This document shows positions 1-13,700 of a stretch of DNA of 64,000 bases, one piece after another (position 1 is the first letter of the stretch; every line of letters starts with the position of its first letter). The DNA is from Tetrahymena elliotti 4EA (taxonomy: Eukaryota > Ciliophora > Oligohymenophorea > Hymenostomatida > Tetrahymenidae): assembly GCA_000231825.2 (NCBI GenBank), contig JH720331.1, positions 527,441-591,440 on the forward strand, read 5' to 3'. The notes under the pieces are model-generated. The model ran no database searches, was not told the origin of the DNA, and was given only the letters and a program-made list of their open reading frames with translations. Made by a program: the position numbers and the translations under genes.

Positions 1-2
1 AT

Positions 3-1117
<1,115 letters not shown>

Positions 1118-1836
1118 AAAAAGAAATTCATTTAGTTATAAATTCCTAAAATAAAAACTTTTGATAAATTGTATATCAACTCTATTTTTGTAAGATATAT
1201 GTTTTTTTCAAAAGATTAGGATAATTCTACTTCTTCTCTACACTCTTATTAAAATAAATCTTTATTCAATTAATTTAAAATATTTTAAAAAATCTTACTT
1301 CAAAGTTAAAAATGATTTTTAGATCATAAACTTTATTTTAAAATAAATAAAATTACTATTTTTAAAGTCTCAAGTATTGAAATTTCATGTATTATTGAAA
1401 TTTGAAAAGGCAGGTGATGTGAGAGAAAGATTTAATTTCAAGTAGAAATAAAATTTGTAAATTAAAATTTTTTTTAAATTAAAAATACTGAAACAATTTA
1501 TTTACTTTTTAAAATAAAATTGGAATAAAATTTTTTTTTGTAAATTGAAATACTATTTTAAAAAATTATTTCTGAATACTTAGATTTATTTAACATCATT
1601 TTTTTTCAGTAAATATGTTAACTAGAAATAAATTAATGGGTTTGCTATCAGAAAAGGAAACAGGTATTATAATTTTTAATTCTTTGAGAAAGTAGAAAAC
1701 GAATTAATTATTATTGATATTAGTACTTTTTGTAGATTGTTTGAAATAGAAGTAATTTATAAGATTTATTTTCTTTAAATAAAACATATAAATTATATAA
1801 AATAAAGCATTAAATATTAGAAAGCAATTATTCAGT
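1118..1836. other. Intergenic, nothing recognised
   Basis: AT-rich spacer of 719 bp between the malate dehydrogenase stop and the start of the oxygenase-like gene. It should hold the 3' UTR/poly(A) region of the first and the promoter of the second. No convincing ORF. Confidence 0.6.
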
Positions 1837-3156
1837 ATGATCAGAAAAGCAATAAACCGCATAGCTTCTTAACTTAGTTATAGCAATTCTTACTTCTTTG
1901 GCAAAAGGAAAGAAGGCTTTTAAATCATAGATTATCATGAGCTGGCTTCTTCTGAAAGTGGAGAACTATTTACTAAATTTTAAAGAGGTTTTGGAAAAGA
2001 TGGTATAGGCTCTGTTCTTGTAAAAAATATACCTCATCTTTAAGAAACTCGTTTAAATCTACTACCTTTGACCTATTAATTAGCAAATTTACCAAATGAA
2101 GAGCTTGAAAAGCTAGTAAGACCTGAGACTCACAACCTAAGAGGATGGAGCTAAAAAAATTAGAAAATTTATGGTGTTGAAAATAAAAATTTAGGTATTT
2201 TTAGAGCACATATTCTTAAAGATGATAAATACTAATGGAATTAAAGCTAATTAGAACATCTCCCAAAAAGAATATAGCATTTAGTAGGTGACAATGTTTG
2301 GCCAGATAGCAACCCCCATCTTCATAAGATTTATAAGAAGACATTCCTTGAGTATCATTAAATAGTTTACAAGACTGCTATCATTTTGCTTACTAAATTA
2401 GAAAAATTCATTGAAAACGAATAGCCCCATTTTAGATCTCATTTCTTAACTTAACTACTAAAAAGATCTGACCAGCATCTTGGTAGCTAATTTTACAGTT
2501 ACCCAAATTGTAGTTACGAATAAATCACTAAGGATTGGTCATATTGGTCAACAGACTATAGTCTTCTTTAAGGTAAACATTTCTATTGGTTAATTGATTA
2601 GCTTTTTATGTCCATTTCATTTTATTGAGTAAATAATTTTTTGAAATAGAGTTTTTATAATAAGGATACTATTTATTCCAAGATTATTTAATTTAAAAAA
2701 ATCAATCAAATACATATAAAAAAAGGATTATCATCTTAAATCTATGTCAATTCATTGGGCGAAACCTAAGATTATGTAGACCACGATTCTGGACTTCATA
2801 CTTTCACTTCAGACCCTGAACATTATATTAGAATTAGATTAGATGATAATAGCATATTATTTAAGGCTGGTGAGGCTTTATAAATTTTGAGTGGAGGTGT
2901 TATTTATCCTAAGCCTCATAGACTCATAAGAGGAAATTTTATTGTTGGAAAAGACTTGAGCGTTGACTATCTTAATACAGTAATATAACCTAATTTAGAA
3001 GAAAAACTCTCAGTTCCAGCAGGTGTTAAAGTTGATGATGTGCTTGATGAATTTTCTGTCAATGTTGTACCAGACTTATCAGAAAGATGGTAATAAGCAG
3101 GAACTTATGGTTAATTTGTTGAAAAAACACTAATGAGTTATTAACAAAGAAAGTGA
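1837..3156 (+). CDS. 2OG-Fe(II) oxygenase-like protein (isopenicillin N synthase-like fold), probably mitochondrial
   Basis: Two exons, 1837-2572 and 2726-3156, with a 153-bp intron starting GTAAAC; phase 1 on both sides restores a 389-codon frame. The N-terminus (MIRKAINRIASQLSYSNSYF) is basic, Ser-rich and free of acid, like a mitochondrial presequence (inference). The second exon carries the oxygenase signature region: VDHDSGLHTFTSD, then AGEALQILSGGVIYPKPHRL, matching the strand containing the distal metal His followed by a candidate 2OG-binding Arg. In the usual H-x-D-x...-H triad the first His appears to be Tyr here (Y-V-D-H); if that alignment holds, iron binding is altered. The rest of the protein is not similar to anything I can name. 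Substrate unknown. The gene call is strong, the family call moderate. Confidence 0.75.
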
Positions 3157-3510
3157 TTAAAACTTATTTTCAAATAAAAAAACATTTGTTTATTTAAATC
3201 TTTTAATCTTTAATCTATTTTTTATATTAACATGAATAAATAATATTTTTTATTACATAATTTGTTTATTTGTAAATAAATCTAAATTTTAAGACAAAAT
3301 ATTTTATTGGCTGAAAATTTGTTTTATAAAATTAATGAATCGTCAATGAAACTTCAAAAAATTAATTTAAAAGAATCTCTCAAGAATTATTTAATAATTA
3401 GTAGGTAGAGAATTTCAATTATTAATAATCGAATATATCAAAAATCTCTTAAACGAAAAGCAAATAAAAGAAAGTAAGGAATAAAGCAAATAAAAAAATT
3501 TTATAAAGAA
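3157..3510. other. Intergenic, nothing recognised
   Basis: 354 bp of AT-rich sequence between tandem + strand genes. It holds the 3' end region of the oxygenase-like gene and the leader of the roadblock gene; no ORF of note. Confidence 0.6.
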
Positions 3511-3822
3511 ATGTCTGAAGTTGAAGATACTTTAAACAGAATTAAGACCCATAAAACAGTTTTAGGCTACTTGATTGTTAATAGCGAAGGTGGTGTTGTT
3601 AGAGGAGCCTTTAAGGATGAAGAAGAAAGCAAAAATATTGCAAATTCAATTCCTTTACTCACTAAAAAGGCTCGCTCAGTTGTAAGAGACTTAGATCCTA
3701 CAAATGATTTAGTTTTCTTGCGTATATAAACTAAGCTTAATGAAATTATGGTTGCTCCAGATGATGAATTCTCTTTAATCGTAATATAAACAAAAGGTGA
3801 AAAGCGTGATGAAAATGATTGA
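3511..3822 (+). CDS. Dynein light chain, roadblock/LC7 family
   Basis: Single exon, 103 aa, stop TGA at 3820. The protein has the full length and layout of roadblock/LC7 light chains (DYNLRB): an N-terminal helix (SEVEDTLNRIK), a central strand (LGYLIVNSEGGVVRG), KARSVVRDLDPTNDLVFLRI, and the C-terminal NEIMVAPDDEFSLIVIQ strand, all conserved family positions. These proteins dimerise and bind the dynein intermediate chain, in cytoplasmic dynein and, for some paralogues, in axonemal outer arms. Which dynein this serves cannot be told from sequence alone. Under the standard code the ORF would stop at a TAA at 3727; this is a conserved point within the family where reading continues as Gln. Confidence 0.95.
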
Positions 3823-4365
3823 GATTTTTGAAAACATTTATATAAGTATTTATTAATAAAATGGACAAATGTTAATTTTTAAAAATGCTATATAAATAAA
3901 ATTAACAAATTTATTCAGATGTAAAATTCATTCAAATGTTTATGTGGCGTATTATTTTATTCCTTTTTTTATTGCCAAGCAATTTTTAATAAAATAATTT
4001 TCAAATTTTGAATTTTATGGAATTGTTTTTTTGTAAAAAAAAAATAACGTTAAGTTTCATAAATTATTATAATGTATGTGAAAAGGGAAATTTTTATATT
4101 TATTTAATATGCTTTTATTTGTATTTTGATTGTAAAAATATGTTTGATAGCTTATGATATCTTTTACTTTTTATTGCTTGTTTAATAATTTTCAAATCAT
4201 TTCTTTCTTTCTTAATCAATTTTTAAGAGGATATTGTATTCATCAAATTATTAAATAACAAGCTATCTCTCTATTTATCTATCTATCACTCTTTTAACTA
4301 GATAAATTTTCAAAATTTTAAGTTTAAAATATCAAAAATTAATCAATCGTAAAAAAAGAATAGAA
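3823..4365. other. Intergenic, nothing recognised
   Basis: 543 bp, AT-rich; includes a short TATC-type microsatellite around 4270-4290. No supportable ORF. Confidence 0.6.
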
Positions 4366-5415
4366 ATGGAAGAAGAAAAAGAGTAAAGTTAATAAACGTT
4401 AGCAAAAGATATTGAAGCATCACAAAATGAAAATGATTTAGCAGAATAAAAATAGCAAGAATAATAAGATAATATAATAAAAGCCTAATAAACATCATTA
4501 GAAGAGTCTAGCTCAAACTTGACAATTGATTAGTTGAATGAAAAAGAAAAAATAGATGTTTAACCCTCCAATATGAAGAATAGCTAAAATATTGAATAAG
4601 AAAAAATAGAAGATGAGATATCAGAGTAGAAGACTAGCTAAAATATTGAATAAGAAGCAGGAATTTAAAAAGATATATGTTAAGAATAAACTTCAAATTA
4701 GGTCATCAATGACTAGTTAAGTGAAAAAAAAGAATAAAAAGAAATAGAATAAATAGTATAATAAAAAGAGGTTTTAGAAAATAATAAAAGCAACGATATA
4801 CCATTTCATAATGAAGATCAATAACTTGATAATTTATAATAAAAGGAATAATAAGATAATACTTCTGTTCAAAATTTCAAAGAGGGGTCTGTAAAAGAAG
4901 ATTTATAAAGCAAAAGTAATGAGGTCGAAATATAGTAAAGTTCAATGATACAAAAGAGTGCTTAAATAGAAGATGATAAAAATTAAATAGAACAATAAAA
5001 ACCTCAAGAATAGAATTAACAATTAAATTCTATTTAAGAAGAAGAGTAAAAAGAAAATTAGGATAAAAGTTAAGTTCTGAATGAGAAATAGTAGTCAGAA
5101 AATAAATCTGAAGACTAGAAAATAGTTTAAAGTGTAGGCGATAAGGTTGAATAAGTCGAAGAGAAATAAGAAATTTTAACAGAAAAAGAGGAAAAGGATA
5201 TTCTAATCTAAGAAATACTCCTATTGTAGGAATAATTTTAAAATTTATAAATTTAAAGTTCAAGTTACGAAACTAAAAATAAAAACTTATTTGAAGAAAT
5301 AAACATATACGTTTAAAACATAGATAGTTTAACTTCTTAGATTAAAAAGATAGATCCATTTATAATCTCTATTTATTAAAAGAAATTATAATTATTTAGA
5401 GAATCTAAAATTTGA
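4366..5415 (+). CDS. Gln/Glu/Lys-rich low-complexity protein, function unknown
   Basis: Reading from ATG 4366 in the ciliate code gives an uninterrupted 349-aa frame to TGA 5413. The product is overwhelmingly Glu, Gln, Lys, Asn and Ser, with short near-repeats such as SQNIEQE occurring twice (about residues 73 and 90). Most glutamines are TAA or TAG, so in the standard code this region looks non-coding. The last ~60 residues are less repetitive and contain hydrophobic positions (for example KIDPFIISIYQ), which may be a small folded or coiled-coil segment. No domain recognised; predicted disordered or coiled coil. A chance ORF of this length with such biased composition is unlikely but cannot be excluded. 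Confidence 0.65.
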
Positions 5416-6087
5416 TGAATATTAATTTAAAAATAATATTAGAGATTCTACATTTTAGTATGTTGAATTTTAATATATTATCTTTTGTATCATTGGTTTT
5501 AAGCTTTATTTATTTCAATTTAAACTCAAATAGAAAAAGACATTATTTAGTTAATTGCATCATATAAAATTACTTATTTCTTAATTCAATCTTAAAAAAG
5601 AATAAATGCACTGACTTGTTAAATAATTTTAATTTAAGAAAGAAATCAGTTATATTTAAATTTAATCACAAATTAAGTTGTTGAATTTCATAATAAGCAC
5701 TTAAAATTTTATATTTCAATAAAATAATTAAACAACTTTTCTTTGATTCATTCATTTATCTCGCCAAAATATAACCTTAAAATAATAAAAAAATCTTAAA
5801 TTATTATTTTATTGACTATTAATTGACTTATTATTTGATGAGAATAATTTATTATCTCTATAGATTCAATAAAGAATACACTTTAGATCAAATAAAATAT
5901 TTAAGAATAATGAAAAATAATTTATTGAGACTACCATTTAGCAAAGAATCAAATTTTAAGATACTTGCAAAAAAAATCAATTATTTGAACTTATTAAATA
6001 ATTAGATAGATACTAATTAATATAAATTTGTTTTAAAAGTAATTTAAAATTTTGGTAACAATTAGATAAGAATTAGGTTAAAATATC
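5416..6087. other. Intergenic, nothing recognised
   Basis: 672 bp AT-rich spacer. A short ORF from 5823 has no recognisable features and runs into the next gene in another frame; treated as chance. Confidence 0.6.
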
Positions 6088-7130
6088 ATGTAAGGAACTT
6101 TTTTTAGGGGTACAACTCACACTTAAGATGCTAGATTTAGTGATAAGGAAAAGAAATTAATGCAAACCATGAGTTTTGATGAAATTTTAGATAAAAGAGT
6201 AGATTTAAAAAATGTAACATTACTTCAATTACTATTTTTGATGGTAATTATTTTGATTATTAAAATTAAAAAAATTAATAGGTAGATTTAGAAATTTTTG
6301 AACCATGGGTAGATTAGCAAGTAACTAAAATTTTAGGAATAGAAGATGAAGTTATTCCTGCAATGATTATAAACGAGCTTGATTCATATAAATAAGATAA
6401 CAAACCTCCAAATGGAAAATTAATTTAAATTAGAGTAACTGGATTTTTAGAAAGAGATGCCAAAAAATTCATAGTTGATTTATGGAAATTGCTTTTGGAA
6501 GCATAAAATTCACCTCATGGAATAGTAAAATTTTGAAATAAATATTATGTATTTTTAATCTATTGTGATTTACTTTAAATATTTATCCTAATATTTTCTT
6601 CAAACATAATAAAGCCTACTTCCCTTATAGATTCAAAGAAATTAGAGCTAAAAGACAAAGAAGAATAATTTAAAAAAAGCTAAGAGTAACTAAAACTATT
6701 AGAAGAAGCAAAAAAGAAGTTAGAGTAAGATGAAAAAAAATTGAAAGAATTGAGTAGATTATTTACTGATAGATCTTCATCAGTAGAAAGAAAATAAAAC
6801 AAATAAAAATAAGAAACAAAAGATACTACTGATAAAGAAGTCAAAAGCAATGATAAAAGACACAGAGAATCTTTAAAGAAGTTTGAAGAAGATGAGTTTT
6901 TAGATAAAAAAGATAAAAGAGATACTGAAAAGAAGGATAAAAAACGTTCTTCTAGTAGCTCTAGATCACGTAGTAAGAAAGATCATAAAAGAAAAGATAA
7001 TAAGTCTCATAAAAGTAGAAGATCTAGAGATCGTAGCAGCAGTGATCGTGATAATAAATACAAAGAGAAGAATTAAAGAGAAAATAAACATAAATCTAGT
7101 AAAAGTAAAAGGGATAGAAGTAGAAGTTGA
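6088..7130 (+). CDS. SRRM1/SRm160-like splicing coactivator (PWI + RS domain)
   Basis: Three exons: 6088-6213, 6282-6524 and 6615-7130, with introns of 68 and 90 bp; 294 aa. The N-terminus FFRGTTHTQDARFSDKEKKL closely follows the vertebrate SRm160 start. The PWI domain follows at about residues 38-125: VDLEIFEPWVDQQVTKILG (the Pro-Trp-(Ile/Val) signature), then IRVTGFLERDAKKFIVDLW. A Lys/Glu-rich helical linker (about 125-200) leads to an RS-type tail with Arg-Ser and Ser-Arg runs and many Lys/Asp (about 225-294). In animals this protein bridges SR proteins and the exon-junction/3'-end machinery in the nucleus. The tail is much shorter than the human one, as is usual for protists. Intron 1 lies within the PWI domain; conservation across the junctions supports both splice pairs. 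Confidence 0.92.
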
Positions 7131-7723
7131 GAAAATTAATTTTTTGGCTAGCTTTTTTATATTATGAAAATAAAACAAAATTTAAATAGATTTAACTTTA
7201 ATATATTTTACTTTATTTATATTTTATAATTGCATAAAAAATGTTAATTATTTTAAAATGCATTTATTTATTCCTTATTTTTTCAAGCTAAATTATCAAA
7301 TAAATAAAAAGTTTTTATCTTGATATTAAAGTAACTTTGTAAATATAAGATACAAAATTTTTTATTAATATTTTTTACCAATGGTTATTTAATCTTACCT
7401 ATTTTGTAGTCTTGTTGATATCTTATGATAAGTAAAATAGAATGCTAATATGTACATATTAGAAATAATTAAAATTACTTCTAATAGATATCTCTTAGAA
7501 AAATTAATAAAATTTGTGTGAAGAGATAATAAATTAGTACTTACAGTATTAATTTATTAAAAAATTAAAACATTAAATAAATTTTACTTTTAACAAAGAA
7601 ATATTATAAATTGATAACAATTTTTAGCTTAAAATATAGAATAATAATTAAAATCTTTTCAAAAAGTTTTACAATTTCTCTCTTAAGAACATAAAAACTT
7701 AAAAAATCTTTAAATTGTAAGTT
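7131..7723. other. Intergenic, nothing recognised
   Basis: 593 bp, AT-rich; no supported ORF or RNA. Confidence 0.6.
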
Positions 7724-10147
7724 ATGTTGGTTTAAGGACATGTAACCAGCTTAGATTAAATCAAAGCGCAAAGTTGTATAGCTTAAATCTAAAGTAGTAA
7801 ATGTAGTTAAAATAAGTAGCTAGATGTTAAAATTAACTTAGAAGATTTGTAAACTAACAAGGAATTGAGCTATTTAGCTGATTTGATCTCTAAAAAGCAA
7901 AATGTTGAAATAAAGATGCACAATAAATTGTAAAATGAGTAAAGTGATACTAATAATAGATTAAATGCATTTAATATAATGACAAGTATTTCATAAGAGA
8001 AAAGTACTTTAAAAATTGAAACAACACTTCAGTAATAAATAGGTAATATTCATTTATTTTTATTCAATTTGTGAAGTTTCTTTCACTCAAAATGTGTTTT
8101 ATCAACAAAATTGTAGATCCAGTTTATATAAAAATACCAAAACTATCTTCAGAAGAAGTACCTCTAAATAATGGCAAACTAACAATATTAAATAAAAATA
8201 TATTTCTAAATATTTTATAAACTCTACTGATGAATTTTTTTATAAAAGATTTTGGGAAGTAAATTTTACCTTTAATTACAAAATTTATTTGTAATGCTTA
8301 CAGTAATTAACAAATATTTAATAAAAAAAAGTAAACGAAACAGAAAAACTTTTTTAGGAAGAATATAAAAACAATAGTTTTTAATCTTTAAATCAATCAA
8401 ACACAATTGAAGGAGATTAAACTCTAAAGTAATACAAAGAAAAGAAAATTTGGAATCTAAAAACACCTTATAAAAGATATGGAGATTATAAATTTAATAA
8501 AATATTTTTGCCTTAACATAACAACGACTCTAAGGATGAAGTTTATATGTGTTAAGGAGAATTGTAGGTAGACGTTTAGGTATTGAAAAAGTGTGGTGAT
8601 AATATGGAATATTCAAATCCTTATCTAAGTTAACCCAGGCCAAGTACTGTGTCTCCGTTTACAGCTTATCGCACCCCTGTTCGTGTTGTAAAATATAGAA
8701 GTTTAAACTATACGAACTTGCTTTAGATTAAAATAAAAAAGATTTATCAGATTTTGATTCTTTATTCAAAAATCTTGGTGATCTATCATCTGTTTTATGC
8801 TATTCATATATATAGGCAATAGCTGAGCATTAAAAAATAATGAATATTGAAGAACAGTTAAAACTTTAAGAGCTTAATGTTTTATTTTCTTCAAATTAAA
8901 GATTTAAAAAAAAGTTACTGAAGATAGATGAAAAACTAAAGATAAGATAAAGTCATTGTTTAAGAACTATGAACTCAATCTATTAATTAGATGATGATAA
9001 TGATGATGAAGATGAAAGTGAAACAAACATTGAATGGAATTTGGAGAAGAGTTTAAAAGGATGCAAAAATACAATAGAATAAAATCAATATCAAATTTTT
9101 ATTCAAACCTTAAAAATACATAAAGAAGAATCTTAATAATAAAAAAGCACCTTATTATCTTAATTATTTACAGATTAAAATTATATATATATTCAGAAAG
9201 ATAATGCTAGGATGAATCTCAAAGAAACTACTACATTTTATGGAATTAGTAAAGAACTTGAATAAATACTTTTTGGTGCATTTGATTTTAGTCATTACTC
9301 TATCCATTCGGGATTATTTCATCCTTACCATGATTACTACAGTCACTTGCAGCATTTTTTGGTGCATTTACTAAACTACTAAGATAGAAGAGTGAATTTA
9401 AGAACTTTTGATAATTATGTAATTCAAGGATATCTTAGAAGGCATGTTTTCACATTAAAGAGTACTAAAATACCATTTACTAACTTGTAATTTACAGATC
9501 AAATTGTTGTCCATTAATTTATAATTGATCAAAATCATTTAATTCAGTTAAATGAAAAAAGAAAATTAAATAAGTAAAATTTAGACTAATTAATAAATTA
9601 GAGTGATAAAAATTATATGGAAGCAGTAAATGTCTTTATGAATAAGTTTTATGCAAATCTAAATGTAACAAAAGGTACTAATTAAAGCTAAAAAGAAAAA
9701 CAATCTGATTACCTTGCAAAAAATTAGGCTAAGTACAAAAAAATAGATGAGTCAAACTCACAATAAATTAACCCTAAAATTGATGAATCAGAAAACTTAA
9801 ATAAATTTAGTAATAGTATTAGCAACAACCATATTACCTTTGATTAATTAAATTACCAAAATAAATTAATAAAAAATGATTTAAATGATTAATTATTTAT
9901 TAAAAATAATGATGATGGTTAATAGACTGATTAATCTTACAAATAATTAGATTTTTCTAAGCCAAATGAAATCAGCTAAGCAATTTAAAATTAGTAAAAT
10001 CAATTTTAATTTTGTTAATCTAAATATGAACCTATTCATTTTAATTAAGATATTACTTATTCTACAAAAAATAAAGATATTCAAATAAAAATTGAAGAAT
10101 AAATTACTTAAAAAGTATAATAATGTTTTGATAAACCTAAAAATTGA
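7724..10147 (+). CDS. Large N/Q-rich protein of unknown function, with one frame break near 8700
   Basis: Exon 1 is 7724-8031; an 85-bp intron (GTAATA...TTGTAG, 8032-8116) is followed by a long second exon to TGA 10145. Within exon 2 the frame shifts once at about 8690-8705. Either one base is missing (most simply a T in the TTT at 8701-8704) or the 11 bases 8688-8698, which start GT and end AG, are not translated. With the break bridged the protein is about 779 aa. Features seen: an aromatic-rich block after residue 120 (DEFFYKRFWEVNFTFNYKIY); a Pro-rich patch PRPSTVSPFTAYRTP; a helical region with an Asp/Glu run (LDDDNDDEDES); a second aromatic/His-rich block (FHPYHDYYSHLQHFLVHLL); and an Asn/Gln-rich C-terminal third. 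I do not recognise the family. The coding nature is clear from composition on both sides of the break. Confidence 0.7.
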
Positions 10148-10776
10148 AAATGTAAGAAAGAATAAATATCAAGAGTGAGCTGCTCTATTTTAAAAGAGTT
10201 GAATTACAATGCTATTATCTTAATTATTTTATGCCTAATTATTAATTCAAACATTTTTGCTGGGTTTTCAAATTATTCTTTTTTAAACAAATCTACAATT
10301 TGTGTATTAGAATACTAACAACATTAAAAAGTAATCTCAAATAAAAATGTATATATCAATCTAAATAATAATTTAAGATTTTATTGAATATTAAATTAAA
10401 TAGATGAAATAAATTTATTCAATCTTCAGTCAAATAATAGTTAAAAAATATAATTTTATATAATTAATTAGGTTTACTTGTAATTTTATTAATATTTTAT
10501 CTTATTTTTATTTTTAAAAAATCTTAATAATGTTATTAAAAATGTTTATGTTTTTTAGTTCGACTTTCTCCTTAATAATTCTATTTTAAAATTAAATATT
10601 TGATGTTTAAAATAAATACACTTTAGCTACATGATATTTGTTTTAAATTTTGGAAGTATTCTTAATCATTATCTTTATAAACAGCTTCTGATAAAATCAA
10701 AAATTAAAATTTTTTGATCTTTTGTAATTTAATTTTTTACTTTTCTGTTAAAAGGTCTAAATATTTCAAAACAAAA
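10148..10776. other. Intergenic, nothing recognised
   Basis: 629 bp AT-rich spacer between two + strand genes; no supportable ORF. Confidence 0.6.
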
Positions 10777-13700
10777 ATGTCAAATTTGAGATCTATGTAG
10801 ATGCAAAGAGGCTCTAATAGCTATAGCGAAGAAATAGATATTTAAGCATTTAGTGCCTAGCTTTCATATGAGCAAAAAGAAAATAATAAACTGTTAACAT
10901 CAAAATTTGGTGATAAATATGTTAAAGCAGAAAAAAGAAATTATAGTATTGTGTTCTTTTTTAAGTATTAAATTTTTTATTCAAGCTTATTTAATATATT
11001 ATTATAACAGCTGCTTTTGGATGGAATGTGCGTATTATCTCCATCAGGAAAAATTATTTTGAATACTACAAGATCGATGATAAATATAAAGAAATAGATA
11101 TACAATAATTGAAAAAGTAAGAAGAGGAAAGTTTAAGATAAGCAAATGGGTCGATGTAGCCTTAGTAGCAAAGTATGCAAAGTGGTGAAGAAGAGGAAAA
11201 AATGGAAATATTACCTGAATCTTTAAAAGAGAAAAAAATGATTGTTTTAAAGGGTAGAATTCTTATTACTGATATTACTCGTGTTTAATGGCCAAGTGAT
11301 GAGTAAGCAGAAGATGCTAAGCAAAACTTGATTTTATATTTTCCTAAAAATAAAATGAAGCTTTATGAAAAAGGGTATGAAATTTCTTCTAATAAAAAAG
11401 AAAAAGGTGAATCGTATTGGATGTTTAGGATTGGAAATTTTATGAGAGATGATCACAAAGAGAGAGTAAGGAAAATTAGAAGAAATCAATATAACTACAT
11501 TGTTTTTTATATAGATTGAAAGAGAGAAAAGGTTAGAAGATGAGAGAAAGAAAAGAGAAAGAAAGAAATAAGATGAAGAAGATAAAAAAAAGAAAGAGGA
11601 AGAAAATAAAAATAAGACTCCTGAGTAACAGGAAGAAGAAAAAAAAAAGGAAGATATGCTAATATAAGAAAATATGAAGTTAGAATATGAGGCAAATAAA
11701 AAAGAAGAACTCAACAAAAAAGATAGAGAAACAACTCAATTTGCTTAAGAAGAAACCCAAAAAACAAAAGAAAAAACTGATATAACAACAATGTATATTA
11801 ATAAATATTTTGATATTGTTTGAAGGTAATTATGTTAATAATTTTACTTTAAATTTATAGAAAGAGAGATGAAAAGCTTCTTTAAGAAGCGAGGAAGCAA
11901 TTTGAGTACTCTTTTGAATACTATTATAACCTACTATAAAAAGAATAGTTTTAAATATCTGAAGCAAAATACGATAAAAGGGAATAAGAATAAAACTTTC
12001 TTCATGCTTAGATTCAATAAATAAGAGAAAAGCAAATGGAATAAATTGAAAAAGATGCTCTAACCTCGTCTAGCGATTAAAAACAAACTAATCTTTAGAA
12101 TCCTAATTTAAAGTTATTTACTATAGATGATGTAATTTAGTAGATAAACATGAAATTACTTGAACTTATTGGGTAGTTTATGTATTTTCTTTCTAGTTTT
12201 ATTTCTAATTTGTTGTTTATTATAAAAGTCATTTCAGAAGAAAATGCTCTAGCACTTTTAAAAGTATAATATTAAATATGGTCTATCCTTCTTATTTACA
12301 AAAGTTAAAGAAAATAGAGCCTAACAATAAACAATATGCTAATTGGCTATGGCTAAAAGAGGAAGGAGAAGATATGTATATAATTAACAATATTATTTTT
12401 AGAATAGCTAGATTTAACTACTATAGAGATGATAGTGAAAACTAAAATGGTATTGTTTTTAATGATTATATTATTAAAAGTATGAATAATGAATTTAGAG
12501 CAAACAGAGTTTTATCTGATATTATATTTAATCTTAAAGGAGACTATAATATAAAACTTTAGGTATTTTTTTTAATTATCTTGAAACTAGAATTCATTTA
12601 TTTTTGTTACTATTTAAGGTACCTCTTACTTGTATTGTGGAATATCTAGGATTTAGAGCTATTTGTATAGCTATGCCACCTATTAAAAATATTGAACCTG
12701 TTCATGGCCCAAATTTTTTTAATGAGGCAAAGGTATAGTAGTAAAAATAAAGGCAATAAGAAACTAATAATCCATCATATCTGAACTTGGATAAAAATGT
12801 ATTATATAAAGAAGAACCAAATATTGAAAAAGATTTAGTAATTCTATCAAAGGTTTTAAATCTTAAGTCATTTACCTTCAAGTCAAAAGAGTAAATGGTT
12901 GAAAATCAAAATCCAAATGAGAAGAAAAAGAAAAGCGATTCAAATTTAGCTTTTAAAGATATCTAAATTCATCTATCTATTTTTAATGAAATATATGAAA
13001 AAGGTGATACTTAGCAACATTCAGACACTATTACAAGACTACAAGTTCTTCTTAATAATTTACAAATGGAAGAATTTGGGGAAGAAAAAAAAGCGTAGTT
13101 TACTAGCTCTGAACAAAATTGTTCTTTTTAAAATATAAAAAAAATTTTAGATAATCAGCTAAAAAAAGAAAATGCTGATGTCAAGCCTGAGGCAAAAACA
13201 GAAACTGAAGATGATATAAGATGGATAGAACTAATATAAGATATTGTAACAGTACATAAAAAGGCTATTTTAGACAATAAAAAGAAATTAATAAAACACA
13301 ATAATAAATACTATGTAATGAAAAATAGTAATCTTTTCCCAGTTATGTTCTAGGGAAAAGTCAAAAATTTTGATTTTTCCAAACAGTTCAGACCTGAATT
13401 TTTATATGATTATGCTGAAATATCCTTATCTAATGGATCTTTTATAAATCCAACAACAAGAAACGAAATTTCTGAAGATGAGAAACTCTGTGCTGAATAT
13501 TCTAAATCTATAATAGAACTAATGATCCCTTAGCTTTTATAAAAGTTAGAAAATCTCTAGCTAATTATTTATGATTCAAGGTCCATTTCAGAATGTTTTC
13601 ATAGAGTATGATTTTATTTATCTTTCTATTTTAAAAAAATTTAATAAAATTTTTATTTATAAGCATGGTATTAATCTCAGATTTATGGGATGTGCTTACA

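Noticed and set aside
5823..6130. ORF just upstream of the PWI gene
   Set aside because: No protein-like features; it overlaps the true start region of the PWI-RS gene in another frame.
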